The position numbers and the translations under genes are program-made. From positions 404,396-468,395 of the forward strand of contig NZ_CANMLT010000005.1 in NCBI RefSeq assembly GCF_947498805.1: a DNA stretch of 64,000 bases. Direction: 5' to 3'. This document shows positions 26,453 through 35,387 of this stretch, one piece after another; the first letter of the stretch is position 1, and the number at the start of each line of letters is the position of its first letter. Source of the stretch: an uncultured Tenacibaculum sp. Lineage in GTDB: Bacteria > Bacteroidota > Bacteroidia > Flavobacteriales > Flavobacteriaceae. The notes beneath the pieces were generated by a model. That model searched no databases, had not been told where the DNA came from, and was given only the letters and a program-made list of their open reading frames with translations.

Positions 26453-28554
26453 CCTCCTTGCTTCAAAGACTCAATAGCAGCAAACGATGCTCTTGTTGTG
26501 TTCACGATTTCCTCAAAAGAAATAATTGGATTGCCTCCTTTTTTCTGACTATCAATCAATTCATTGAATTGGTTATAATGTCCTTTATCTTGTTTTGAAG
26601 AACTTTTTGAGAATTTTTTAAATCCATATCCTCTTAACTTTCTCCAATTATCCATTACTAAAGTTCTTTCTTGAGAATATACCTCCACTCTTTCTTTAGA
26701 ATAAGCTTTGGAACCATTAGCAAAATAATTGATTACCGCATTGGTACCATTCTCATATTTCAATAAGATACTTGCATTATCCGTATTTTCTTGAGGGTTT
26801 ATTCCCATTGAATTCATACAAACCGCTTTCACTTTACTTCCTGCTAAATAAGTACATAAATCGATGTAATGACAAGCTTCTCCTATAATTCGTCCTCCTC
26901 CAACTTCCATATCATGCACCCATACATCATCTGGAATAAAACCTGCATTCATTGTAGCAACAATATTCATTGGAGTATTGTCACTTCCTAAAACCTTCTT
27001 CATTTGTTTTGCTAAAGGAGCAAAACGCCTGTTAAACCCAACAGATACTGAAACGTCACTTTCATTATACTCTTTTATAATTTCATCTAATTCCTCAGTA
27101 GTTAAGGCTAATGGTTTTTCTACAAAAACACTTTTATTCGATCTCATTACCTCTAAAACCATAGAAGCATGCATATTATGCTTTGTGGTTATAAAAACCG
27201 TATCAACCTCATTATCAGATAGCATCTCCTTATAGTTTGTTGTTGAATTTGCTATCCCATATTGTTTAGCCATGGTTGTAGACGACAAACCTCCAGAACT
27301 AGCTATATATTTTACATCAGCATTAATTTTTTTCAAATTAGGCAAAATTGTTGCACTAGTAAAATTACCAGCACCAACTATTCCTATAACTCCTTTATTT
27401 TCTTTAAAGGACTTTTCATTTATAGCGACGGTGGTTTTAGGTTCTTCCGTTGAATTATACTCTAATATTGAAGCTATTGATTTAGACGAAGACATGTCTC
27501 CATAAATCTTGTCAAACTCTTTTAGCGGAACCCTTTCTGTTATCAAAGGTTTCACATCCAATGAACCATTTGAAATAGCATTCAATACTGCCTCAAAATT
27601 TCTTTTCTCAGTCCAACGAACATAACCAATAGGATAATCATTTCCTTTCTGTTCATACTCTTCATCATATCTTCCTGGTCCATATGAACAAGATACTTGA
27701 AAAGAAATTTCCTTGTTATAAAAATCGGCCCTGCTGATATCTAATCCTATAACTCCCACTAAAATTACCCTTCCAAGTTTACGGCACATTTGTGCTGACT
27801 GAGCAATGATTTCATTACTCTTACTAGAAGCTGTTATAATTACTCCATCTGCTCCTACTCCATTAGTAAAAGTTTCTACAAATTTAACTTGATCAGTTCC
27901 TTCAGACGGGTTTATTGCTATTATTCCTTTAGATTGCGCTATTTTAATTTTTTCAGGATCAAAATCAAAACCAATTACATTACATCCATTTGCTTTTAAA
28001 AGCTCAGCAGTAACTAATCCAATTAACCCCAAACCTACTACTACAATTGTTTCTCCAAAGGTAGGTTTTAACAATCTAATTCCTTGTAAACCTATAGAAC
28101 CTATAACAGTAAAAACTGCCTCTTCATCTGCAACATTATCTGGTATCTTCGCTACTAAATTTTTCGGAACTAAAACATACTCCGCATGATTCCCATTCGA
28201 AGCAACTCGATCTCCAATATTAAACTCTGTAACCCCATTTCCTACAGCAACAACCTCTCCTACATTACAATATCCTAAAGGTAAAGGTTGTCCTAGTTTA
28301 TTAAATACTGCATCCAAGGTTGGTTTTAACCCATCGGTTTTTATTTTATCAAGTACCATTTTTACTTTATCAGGTTGCTGTTTTGCTTTCTGAATAAAGT
28401 TTGCCTTACCAAACTCAACCAACATTTTTTCTGTACCAAGAGATACTAATGTCTTTGTTGTTTTTATAAGCACATGTCCTTTTTTAACTAAAGGCACCGG
28501 AACTTCTTCTAATATAGTATCTCCCTTTTTAAGGTCTTGTATAATTTGTTTCAT
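26434..28554 (-). CDS. Bi-domain oxidoreductase: MDR alcohol dehydrogenase fused to Gfo/Idh/MocA
   Basis: A 706-residue fusion. Residues 1 to about 350 are a medium-chain dehydrogenase (VSLGTEKMLVEFGKANF, then nucleotide-binding VVGLGLIGLVTAELLKANG). Residues from about 388 onward are a Gfo/Idh/MocA oxidoreductase (GIVGAGNFTSATILPNL, FVEKPLALTTEEL, and the GGGRIIGEACHYIDLCTYLAG metal/substrate region). I recognise this fusion from surface polysaccharide loci; its reaction is not established as far as I know. Two NAD(P)-dependent domains suggest oxidation and re-reduction of one sugar, such as an internal redox epimerisation. It lies 3 bases after asnB and overlaps the heparinase-fold gene. 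Confidence 0.9.
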   Translation of the reverse strand: MKQIIQDLKKGDTILEEVPVPLVKKGHVLIKTTKTLVSLGTEKMLVEFGKANFIQKAKQQPDKVKMVLDKIKTDGLKPTLDAVFNKLGQPLPLGYCNVGEVVAVGNGVTEFNIGDRVASNGNHAEYVLVPKNLVAKIPDNVADEEAVFTVIGSIGLQGIRLLKPTFGETIVVVGLGLIGLVTAELLKANGCNVIGFDFDPEKIKIAQSKGIIAINPSEGTDQVKFVETFTNGVGADGVIITASSKSNEIIAQSAQMCRKLGRVILVGVIGLDISRADFYNKEISFQVSCSYGPGRYDEEYEQKGNDYPIGYVRWTEKRNFEAVLNAISNGSLDVKPLITERVPLKEFDKIYGDMSSSKSIASILEYNSTEEPKTTVAINEKSFKENKGVIGIVGAGNFTSATILPNLKKINADVKYIASSGGLSSTTMAKQYGIANSTTNYKEMLSDNEVDTVFITTKHNMHASMVLEVMRSNKSVFVEKPLALTTEELDEIIKEYNESDVSVSVGFNRRFAPLAKQMKKVLGSDNTPMNIVATMNAGFIPDDVWVHDMEVGGGRIIGEACHYIDLCTYLAGSKVKAVCMNSMGINPQENTDNASILLKYENGTNAVINYFANGSKAYSKERVEVYSQERTLVMDNWRKLRGYGFKKFSKSSSKQDKGHYNQFNELIDSQKKGGNPIISFEEIVNTTRASFAAIESLKQGGWIEIK

Positions 28555-28557
28555 TAT

Positions 28558-30450
28558 TTATAATTTCATTTCTTTATCATAGAATTGCCTCATCCATGAT
28601 TCAATTGATAAAAGAGCCCAAATACTATAAGAAACATCTTCAACTCCTTTTCTATTCTTATCTAATAACTGTTCTATTTTAGCATATTCAAAGATACCTC
28701 TTCTTTCTACAATTTCTTTACTCAAATAATCCTCTATCATAAAAGACATATCATTCAATATCCATTCTCTAACTGGCGCACCAAAACCAGTTTTTGGTCT
28801 ATAAATTACTTCTTTAGGTAAATATCTCTCTGCCACCTTTTTTAAAATATATTTAGTTTCTTTTCCTTTTAACTTAAGTTCTACAGGAATTTTAGTTGAA
28901 AACTCAACCAATTCTTTATCTAAAAAAGGAACTCTAACTTCAACACCAGTTGCCATACTTAATTTATCTGTATAATTTAAATTATGGTCGACTAAAAAGG
29001 TATTCAACTCCCAAAATAACATTCTATTTAAATCTGAAGTCGAATCTGGAATTTGGTTATTTAATTCTTTAAACCTCTTAAATACATCTGAGTTATTTCT
29101 TTCTAAAAACAAACCATTTAAAGTTTCAGGGGCTAACCAAGAGAAATACCCCATCATTCTTTCATTTTTACTTTTATCAATATTTGCAAGTAGTTTATTT
29201 AACCTTCTGAAGAAAGGTTTCTTTTTGTCCAATCGAGAAACTCCTTTTTTTAAGACTTTTCTTATACCAACAGGTATAACCTCAAAATATTTTTCTAAAT
29301 CTAAAGCTTGGTGCCTTCTATATCCAGAAAAAAGATCATCTCCTGCTGTACCACCTAATAATACTTTAATACCGTCTTTCCTTGCCTGCGAACAAATATT
29401 ATAAACATTTATAGGTGCTGAATCAGATTGTGGTTCATCCAAATGGTACACTATTTTATCAAAAAACTTTAAAACATCCGTATCGGCATTCACTATTGAT
29501 AAATCAACATTTAAATGTTGAGCAACTTTTTCTGCATAAAACAAATCATCCGAAAAACCTTCTTTTACAATCTCGGGACTTTTTATAGTATAACTTTTAA
29601 TTTTTCTATCTGGATAGAGTTTTCTTGCAATAGCAACAATTAAACTAGAATCTAAACCTCCCGAAAGAAAAAATCCTATGGGAACATCGGATAGCATTTG
29701 TCTTTCTACAGCGTTAATTAACTTTTCCTCTAGCTCATCTATATAATGTTCTTCTAATTTCTTTTCTATTTTACTATCATTAAAAGGAATTGTATAATAC
29801 TGCTGAAACTTTACCTTACTATGATCTTTCGAATTTCCTGTTATTAAATGGCCTGGTAATAGTTTCTTAACTTCATTCAACATAGTTGATTCACCAGTTG
29901 ACCATAAAAAATTTACATGTTTTTTTACTGTATGTAAATCAATGCTTTTATCATCTAAAAAAGGTAAAATCGCCTTTAACTCAGAAGAAAAACATAACTC
30001 TTTTTCATTTATATGATAATACAATGGTTTCACACCAAAATGATCTCTCACCACCATATAATCATTAGTTAACGTGTCATAAAAGCAAAATGCAAAAATT
30101 CCATTTAACTTACTGATAAAATCTATTCCATATTCAATCACTCCATACAAAATAGTCTCAGTATCACTTGTTGACACAAAGTCAACTTTGTCTAAATATT
30201 TTTGTCTTAATTCAATATGATTATATATTTCACCGTTAAAAATTATAAAATATCTATTATCTTTTGAGTGCATGGGTTGGTTTCCATTCTCACTCAAATC
30301 AAGTATAGATAATCTTGTATGCCCTAAAAAGCAATTATCCAAACTAGTTGAACTACTAAAATCTGGACCTCTATGAGCAATGTCTTCTAATTTAGTTTTT
30401 TCAATAAATCTTTCTTGATTTCCTCCAAAATACCCTAGTATTCCACACAT
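28558..30450 (-). CDS. asnB: AsnB-like glutamine-dependent amidotransferase
   Basis: A 630-residue protein with an N-terminal class II glutaminase domain (Cys2 nucleophile in MCGILGYFGG, RGPDF, FNGEIYNH) and a C-terminal synthetase domain with the pyrophosphate loop SGGLDSS (263-269) and YTDKLSMATGVEVRVPFLD. The sequence alone fits asparagine synthetase. In this setting, with two UDP-HexNAc uronate dehydrogenases in the operon, amidation of a uronic acid carboxyl, as proposed for WbpS-type proteins, is more likely than asparagine synthesis. That is inference; substrate residues cannot be judged by eye. Confidence 0.9.
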   Translation of the reverse strand: MCGILGYFGGNQERFIEKTKLEDIAHRGPDFSSSTSLDNCFLGHTRLSILDLSENGNQPMHSKDNRYFIIFNGEIYNHIELRQKYLDKVDFVSTSDTETILYGVIEYGIDFISKLNGIFAFCFYDTLTNDYMVVRDHFGVKPLYYHINEKELCFSSELKAILPFLDDKSIDLHTVKKHVNFLWSTGESTMLNEVKKLLPGHLITGNSKDHSKVKFQQYYTIPFNDSKIEKKLEEHYIDELEEKLINAVERQMLSDVPIGFFLSGGLDSSLIVAIARKLYPDRKIKSYTIKSPEIVKEGFSDDLFYAEKVAQHLNVDLSIVNADTDVLKFFDKIVYHLDEPQSDSAPINVYNICSQARKDGIKVLLGGTAGDDLFSGYRRHQALDLEKYFEVIPVGIRKVLKKGVSRLDKKKPFFRRLNKLLANIDKSKNERMMGYFSWLAPETLNGLFLERNNSDVFKRFKELNNQIPDSTSDLNRMLFWELNTFLVDHNLNYTDKLSMATGVEVRVPFLDKELVEFSTKIPVELKLKGKETKYILKKVAERYLPKEVIYRPKTGFGAPVREWILNDMSFMIEDYLSKEIVERRGIFEYAKIEQLLDKNRKGVEDVSYSIWALLSIESWMRQFYDKEMKL

Positions 30451-30514
30451 ATCATTTTCTTGATTTATATTGTTTTATTGTTTTATTTTTAACTAAGCTA
30501 ACCTCTAACTTAAA

Positions 30515-31375
30515 TTATTTATTTTTTATTATCTCTTTTGATTTCGTTTTCATTTCGAGATATTTCACATCAATGAGTAGCATAAACCAAAAAGCATGCA
30601 GAAAATGGAAAATAAAACCCTGTTTTCCATCTAAAAACCCCAGTCTTATAATATACCTGTATAAAAAATAGAAAATAGGTCTTATCAAGGGAGGTAATAA
30701 TTTATTCCATATTTTCTCTCTAATCCACCTTTTTCTTTGCGGTTGAGTTCCAAATAAATTGGCAAATTCGTCATTTTCTTCTTTTTTCTTTTCGTCAAAT
30801 TTAATTAATTCCAATGCTTCATATGTAGCATATTTATTATGTTTTTGTGTCCAATCTGAAACCCCCTTTCTATCTTCATGAATAAAATCATTCTTCAAAG
30901 TACTTACCTTACCATTAACTGAAACATGTTCATTCATATCTCTACTTACAGTGGCTCGATCTTTTTTAAAGAGTCTTAAAATTTTAGTTCCATAATATCC
31001 TCCATATTTAATCCATTTTCCTAAAAAGTAAAATCTATACTTTATATAGTATCCATCAAAAGCACTATTTGAAAGTTCTTCTACTATTTCAGTTTTCAAA
31101 TCACCTGTTAAATACTCATCAGCATCTAAAAATAAAATCCAATCTGTTTCAATAGGTAATTCCTCTATAGCGTACCTTCTTTGGTTAGCATAATTATCAA
31201 ATTCTCTCGTAAATACTTTCGCTCCAAGCTTGATGGCTATATCCTGAGTAGCATCATTAGATAAGCTATCTAAAACAAATACTTCTTTTGCCCATCCAAC
31301 AACGTTCTTAAGAGATTGACGGATATTAACTTCTTCATTTAGTGTTAAAATTACTACTGTTAAATTATCTATCAT
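30515..31375 (-). CDS. Glycosyltransferase family 2
   Basis: GT-A enzyme, 286 residues. N-terminal ILTLNEEVNIRQSLKNVV, then VLDSLSNDATQDIA and the metal-binding D84-A-D86 (LFLDADEYL). A hydrophobic stretch near the C-terminus (about 230-270) probably anchors it to the membrane. The YYGTKILRLFKK and HEDRKGVSDWTQKHNKYATYEA blocks resemble WaaE/KdtX-type beta-glucosyltransferases. It shares one base with the upstream glycosyltransferase gene. Donor and acceptor unknown. Confidence 0.9.
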   Translation of the reverse strand: MIDNLTVVILTLNEEVNIRQSLKNVVGWAKEVFVLDSLSNDATQDIAIKLGAKVFTREFDNYANQRRYAIEELPIETDWILFLDADEYLTGDLKTEIVEELSNSAFDGYYIKYRFYFLGKWIKYGGYYGTKILRLFKKDRATVSRDMNEHVSVNGKVSTLKNDFIHEDRKGVSDWTQKHNKYATYEALELIKFDEKKKEENDEFANLFGTQPQRKRWIREKIWNKLLPPLIRPIFYFLYRYIIRLGFLDGKQGFIFHFLHAFWFMLLIDVKYLEMKTKSKEIIKNK

Positions 31376-32514
31376 TATTTCTTTAAATTTTCATTCAAAA
31401 TTTCTTTATAAAAGTCAACTAACTGAAGTGCTAATGACCTCCAAGAATAATCATGAATCATCCAATTTCTTCCCTTTTGTCCCTTTAAACTGAGTTCTTT
31501 CGGAGACAAAGAGAGTGCTTCCCGAAGCGTTTCTTCAATACTATTGCGATTAGGCTGTATATACCATCCACAATCTTTTTTATCAATTTCTTCCCATGGT
31601 GTGCCGTCAGTAGTTATAGTAGGCACTCCATTCGATAGAGCTTCTGCTACCGTCATACCAAAATTTTCAGAAAAACTAGGTAAAATATAAAGTTCTGATT
31701 CTTGGAATTTTACATTCTTACTTTCTCCAAAAACTGGGTCTAAAAAATATATTCTTTCTATTCCCTTCTCCTTTACCCTATTTTTAAGGGAGCTTACATA
31801 ATTCTCATCACCTACTCCAACAATTTCTAAATCCCAATCTTTAAATTCTTGTTCTAAATTTAACCAAGCATCTATTAAATTTTCTAAGCCTTTAATTGGA
31901 TGTATTCTTGCTAAAAAAAGTAATTTTCTTCGACTCCTATCTTCACTCTTGTTAGCTTTAACTTTATCAATTAAGTTCGGTATATCAACTCCGTTAGGAA
32001 TAATAGTTGTCTTTTTATCACTTACATAATCATTAATATCTTCATACTCATGTATAGCTGTTGCATGGTAATACTTAGAATACCTCAATGCTCTACGTTG
32101 TCCTAGTGCTAATACAATTTCCTTTTTCCATCGAGATCTTTTCAACGCCTCTTTTGAAAGCGTTCCTCTAGGTGAAGTAACTAAGGGTATTTTGAATTTT
32201 CTAGCTACCTTACCCACATAAATATTCTGAGCCATCCACAAACTATGCATATGAATCAGATCAACATTTTTTGATTCCTTTAAAAGCGCCTTAAACATTT
32301 CTTTTGACGCTCCAAAACTATGAGAAGGATATTTATCTCTTTTAAATGTCTTAACCTTAAATAAAAAATTTTCCTCAGATACATTAAGAGGTGCTAAAGT
32401 ATAAAGAGTTACATCACACCCACTTTGTTGTAACGCATTACATAAAGCAGGTACTGAATAAGCAGGCCCACTTGCCTTATCTCCAATGTATGGTACTACA
32501 TGAATGATTCTCAT
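31375..32514 (-). CDS. Glycosyltransferase family 4
   Basis: GT-B retaining glycosyltransferase, 379 residues. N-terminal HVVPYIGDKASGPAYSVPALCNAL has the acceptor-side loop. The C-terminal donor domain has LLFLARIHPIKGLENLI and the E-x7-E-type signature SFSENFGMTVAEALSNGVP (about 278-296). Cytosolic, acting on the lipid-linked repeat unit. The gene overlaps the family 2 gene by one base; upstream lies the operon's only sizeable gap (130 bases). Confidence 0.92.
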   Translation of the reverse strand: MRIIHVVPYIGDKASGPAYSVPALCNALQQSGCDVTLYTLAPLNVSEENFLFKVKTFKRDKYPSHSFGASKEMFKALLKESKNVDLIHMHSLWMAQNIYVGKVARKFKIPLVTSPRGTLSKEALKRSRWKKEIVLALGQRRALRYSKYYHATAIHEYEDINDYVSDKKTTIIPNGVDIPNLIDKVKANKSEDRSRRKLLFLARIHPIKGLENLIDAWLNLEQEFKDWDLEIVGVGDENYVSSLKNRVKEKGIERIYFLDPVFGESKNVKFQESELYILPSFSENFGMTVAEALSNGVPTITTDGTPWEEIDKKDCGWYIQPNRNSIEETLREALSLSPKELSLKGQKGRNWMIHDYSWRSLALQLVDFYKEILNENLKK

Positions 32515-32526
32515 TCTATTTACAAA

Positions 32527-32640
32527 TTAAATATTAGTCAAAAACCTTTGACATTTTTTTTGCTCCAGTCTACACTTCTCAGAAAATCTATTCAAAGTTA
32601 TTTTCCCCTTATTATTAAAAGCTTGCAAATGTTCCCCCAT
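32527..32640 (-). CDS. Possible small ORF of 37 codons in the polysaccharide operon
   Basis: In the gap between the deacetylase and a glycosyltransferase gene, the minus strand has ATG at 32640-32638, 4 bases after the deacetylase stop, and an open frame of 37 codons to TAA at 32529-32527, 12 bases before the next ATG. The predicted product starts MGEHLQAFNNKGKITLN, is basic and has two cysteines. The spacing fits a coupled operon gene. Codons such as GGG, CTG and AGG are unlike the neighbours, so it may be chance or a remnant of a decayed gene. Confidence 0.35.
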   Translation of the reverse strand: MGEHLQAFNNKGKITLNRFSEKCRLEQKKCQRFLTNI

Positions 32641-32644
32641 TTTT

Positions 32645-33373
32645 TTAACGTTTATGCATTTTATACAACTTTTTACTAAAAATATTTTGCCCTCCTCTTA
32701 ACAGGTGTGGAAACATTTTTTTCGAAGTTTCTTGTGCAAAATATCTAAGTTTAATTTTATTATCGTTTTTATTAAAGTATTCTCCTGGGATTGACAAGTA
32801 TAACCTCTTGTAGCCCTTTTCTTTTGCAATCTCAATTGATTTTTCAGAAAAAACTCCTCTCGGAAAACACAACGATTCTACTTTTTCTCCTAATAATTTT
32901 TCTAATATACTCTTACTTAAGACTACTTCTTCTTCTATTTCTTTTTCTGTAAGTTCTCCTAAGTTTCTATGGGTATGTGTGTGCGATTCAAATTTAAACA
33001 AGCCAATATTTTTCAACTCTATAATCTCTTTCTCAGTTAAAAAATCTTTTTCATTAATACATGAAGTAATTAAAAAAATTGTAGCATAAATTTTGTTCTT
33101 AATAAAAAAATCTCTATTTTCATAAACTCCTCTAAACCCATCATCAAAACAAATTAGAACTTCATTTCTGTTATTGGAGATTTCTTTCACTATAGAATAT
33201 CCATTCTTCTTTATCTGAGAGATATGATTTTTAAACAAATCTATATCTGTAGACATGGAAGTATATTTTTTATCTCCATGAACATCATGATAATACAAAA
33301 CTTTACTTTTTCTATTATTAAAAAGAAAACCTCCTAATATCAATAATACTTTTTTTAGACTCTCTTTCATCAT
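32645..33373 (-). CDS. Polysaccharide deacetylase (NodB/CE4 family)
   Basis: A 242-residue carbohydrate esterase 4 protein. NodB motifs: CFDDGF with Asp77-Asp78, ESHTHTH with metal-binding His131 and His135, and FPRG as a variant of the usual P-Y/F-G motif. A short hydrophobic stretch (about 9-18) near the N-terminus may be a weak membrane anchor; no cleavable signal is evident. It probably removes an N-acetyl group from a sugar of the repeat unit. Start ATG overlaps the GNAT stop by one base, and a second ATG follows directly (33370). Confidence 0.9.
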   Translation of the reverse strand: MMKESLKKVLLILGGFLFNNRKSKVLYYHDVHGDKKYTSMSTDIDLFKNHISQIKKNGYSIVKEISNNRNEVLICFDDGFRGVYENRDFFIKNKIYATIFLITSCINEKDFLTEKEIIELKNIGLFKFESHTHTHRNLGELTEKEIEEEVVLSKSILEKLLGEKVESLCFPRGVFSEKSIEIAKEKGYKRLYLSIPGEYFNKNDNKIKLRYFAQETSKKMFPHLLRGGQNIFSKKLYKMHKR

Positions 33374-34290
33374 TAAAAAGTATCAAAATCAGCATAAGTA
33401 AAACATAATTCATTCAAAGGTAACTCTGAAGAAAAATTCACATAACCAACTGCTAATCCCTTTTTATTTTTGTACTTACTTTTTAGCATATCATTTAAAC
33501 TACTGTTATTTGTTAGATGGAAACTAACTCTTACAACCCCTAGTATAGTAGCTAAAACTCTAAGTTTAAAAATCACTGACCTAATAGATGTCTTTCTTCC
33601 AAATTCTAAATCAGCAATTATCATTGTAACTCCTTTAATGTGAAACCAAATTTTAAGTCCTAAAAAATTAACATTAAAATTTCCCTCTTTATTTTTATAC
33701 TCGTAGAAAGAAGTTGATCTCTCTATTTTTGGCAAATTTAGATCAATATTAGAATTAGGATATGAATCTTTATTCTTTCTTCCTTTTAATAAAAAACTGG
33801 CTATTTTATTATGATGTTTTTTAAATAAATAACTATATGGTATTGATAAAGTGAAGAAATCATATTTTTGGATATCATTATCATGCTTCCAGTCTAGCTT
33901 CTTCACGAAGCCGTAATATGATGCTTCAACTGGAAAACCAAAAACAAACTCGACTCCTTTTGCCTTTGCTAATTCATAAGTTTCTTTTGCTAATTTAGTA
34001 AACAGCCCCTTTCTTCTATGATTTGGATGTGTCATAGTATCTCCCGATTGAGCTGCAAGAATTTTTTTTCCTTTATATTCAAAAACTATTGGAAACACGC
34101 CATAATAAGCGGATGGTTCTTTGGTTTCCTCATGATATGCTATGTAACCCACAGTATACTCTCCAAAGCCTGAAGTGTCATACTTTTTTCCTATAGTCTC
34201 AATACTTGAATCTCTATCATAGATTGACTTAATCAAGTATTTTATATCCTCTAAATTGTTTTCCGATACTGGTTCTAAATAATAACTCAT
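33373..34290 (-). CDS. GNAT-family N-acyltransferase
   Basis: A 305-residue protein with an N-terminal GNAT domain: YTVGYIAYHEET, the central strand AAQSGDTMTHPNHRRKGLF with the acetyl-CoA pyrophosphate loop at 92-97 (RRKGLF), and GVEFVFGFPVEASYYGF. The C-terminal 150 residues are unassigned. Coupled by a TAATG overlap to the deacetylase gene, which suggests that an N-acetyl group is removed and replaced by another acyl group on the same amino sugar. That pairing is inference; the acyl donor is unknown. Confidence 0.85.
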   Translation of the reverse strand: MSYYLEPVSENNLEDIKYLIKSIYDRDSSIETIGKKYDTSGFGEYTVGYIAYHEETKEPSAYYGVFPIVFEYKGKKILAAQSGDTMTHPNHRRKGLFTKLAKETYELAKAKGVEFVFGFPVEASYYGFVKKLDWKHDNDIQKYDFFTLSIPYSYLFKKHHNKIASFLLKGRKNKDSYPNSNIDLNLPKIERSTSFYEYKNKEGNFNVNFLGLKIWFHIKGVTMIIADLEFGRKTSIRSVIFKLRVLATILGVVRVSFHLTNNSSLNDMLKSKYKNKKGLAVGYVNFSSELPLNELCFTYADFDTF

Positions 34291-34300
34291 ATTCTCCTTT

Positions 34301-35386
34301 TTATAGCCATGGGGCCTTAATAAAATGATTCTCTTTTTTATCTTCTATAGATGTCATTACCTCTATAAAATAATCTTTTGCTTTAACAAAAGATAAATTA
34401 TTACTCCACTCAATAATTTGATTTCTATTATCTCTTAAATCATCTTTTTGAGCCCATTTGATAATTAATTCTTTTAATTTTTCCTCATCCCAAGCAAAAC
34501 TTTCTCCCCTAATAGAACCATCAACTAAAACACTTGCTCCACAAGTATCTGTACATAGCACTGGGGTTCCTAGCTGTAGTGATTCATTTACAACAGCTCC
34601 CCAACCATCAAAAACACTAGGTAATACAAGCAAATCAGATTTTGACACACATTCTAATACTTTAGAATTTTCTAAAGTACCTAAATACTCAATTCTTTTA
34701 GGATAGTTTTGAGCAAATTCTACAACTTCCTCCTTTAACTCTCCTCTACCAATAATTCTAATTCTTACATTTTCTATCTCAGATACGACTTTCAAAAGTT
34801 CTAAGATTCTTTTTCTATTTATTAATTGACCAACATAAATTAACTCCACCATAGAGCTATTAATCTTAAGTCTGTCAAGAGTTTTTCCATTATTTTCAAT
34901 AAAATACGCCCATTGATGAACTATATTTTTTTTGTATCCTACTTTGGTAAACCAATTAACTCCTAAATTTCCTTTGGTTAGAATAAACTTTATACTTTTA
35001 CCATAAAAATAGAAATATACCTTAGATCTCAAAAAACGTAATGTCCCTTTCCATCCGTTGGCTTCATAAGGTTCAGAAGAAATTCCTAATTTCCTTCCTT
35101 TCTTCGACGCATACTTAAAAAAAATATTATTCTTTTTTGAATTATAAATACTTGAAAAAACTAAAATAGCTTCATCTTCCTTATCTATTATTTTTTTTGT
35201 ATCACTAATACTACTATTAATTTTTACAATAGTATTTCCCAAGTCTGGTACTTTCCAACCTTGCTTTCTTCTGCTCTCTGAGATTTCCTCGTCTACAAAC
35301 AAATAGACATCATGATCATTTGATAGTTCTCTTAAAAAAGAGGAAAAGTGCATTGAAATCATCTTTTGAAAAAACAGAAACCTCAT
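34301..35386 (-). CDS. Glycosyltransferase family 4
   Basis: GT-B enzyme, 361 residues from the ATG at 35386 (MRFLFFQKMISMHFSSFLREL). I chose this start because it lies one base after the wzy stop; the ATG at 35410 would add eight residues (MFMQKKNK) encoded by the A-rich 3' end of wzy. The donor domain shows ELIYVGQLINRKRILELLK and SVFDGWGAVVNESLQLGTPVLC. No membrane segment. Part of the AT-rich core of the locus. Sugar specificity unknown. Confidence 0.88.
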   Translation of the reverse strand: MRFLFFQKMISMHFSSFLRELSNDHDVYLFVDEEISESRRKQGWKVPDLGNTIVKINSSISDTKKIIDKEDEAILVFSSIYNSKKNNIFFKYASKKGRKLGISSEPYEANGWKGTLRFLRSKVYFYFYGKSIKFILTKGNLGVNWFTKVGYKKNIVHQWAYFIENNGKTLDRLKINSSMVELIYVGQLINRKRILELLKVVSEIENVRIRIIGRGELKEEVVEFAQNYPKRIEYLGTLENSKVLECVSKSDLLVLPSVFDGWGAVVNESLQLGTPVLCTDTCGASVLVDGSIRGESFAWDEEKLKELIIKWAQKDDLRDNRNQIIEWSNNLSFVKAKDYFIEVMTSIEDKKENHFIKAPWL

Positions 35387-35387
35387 T

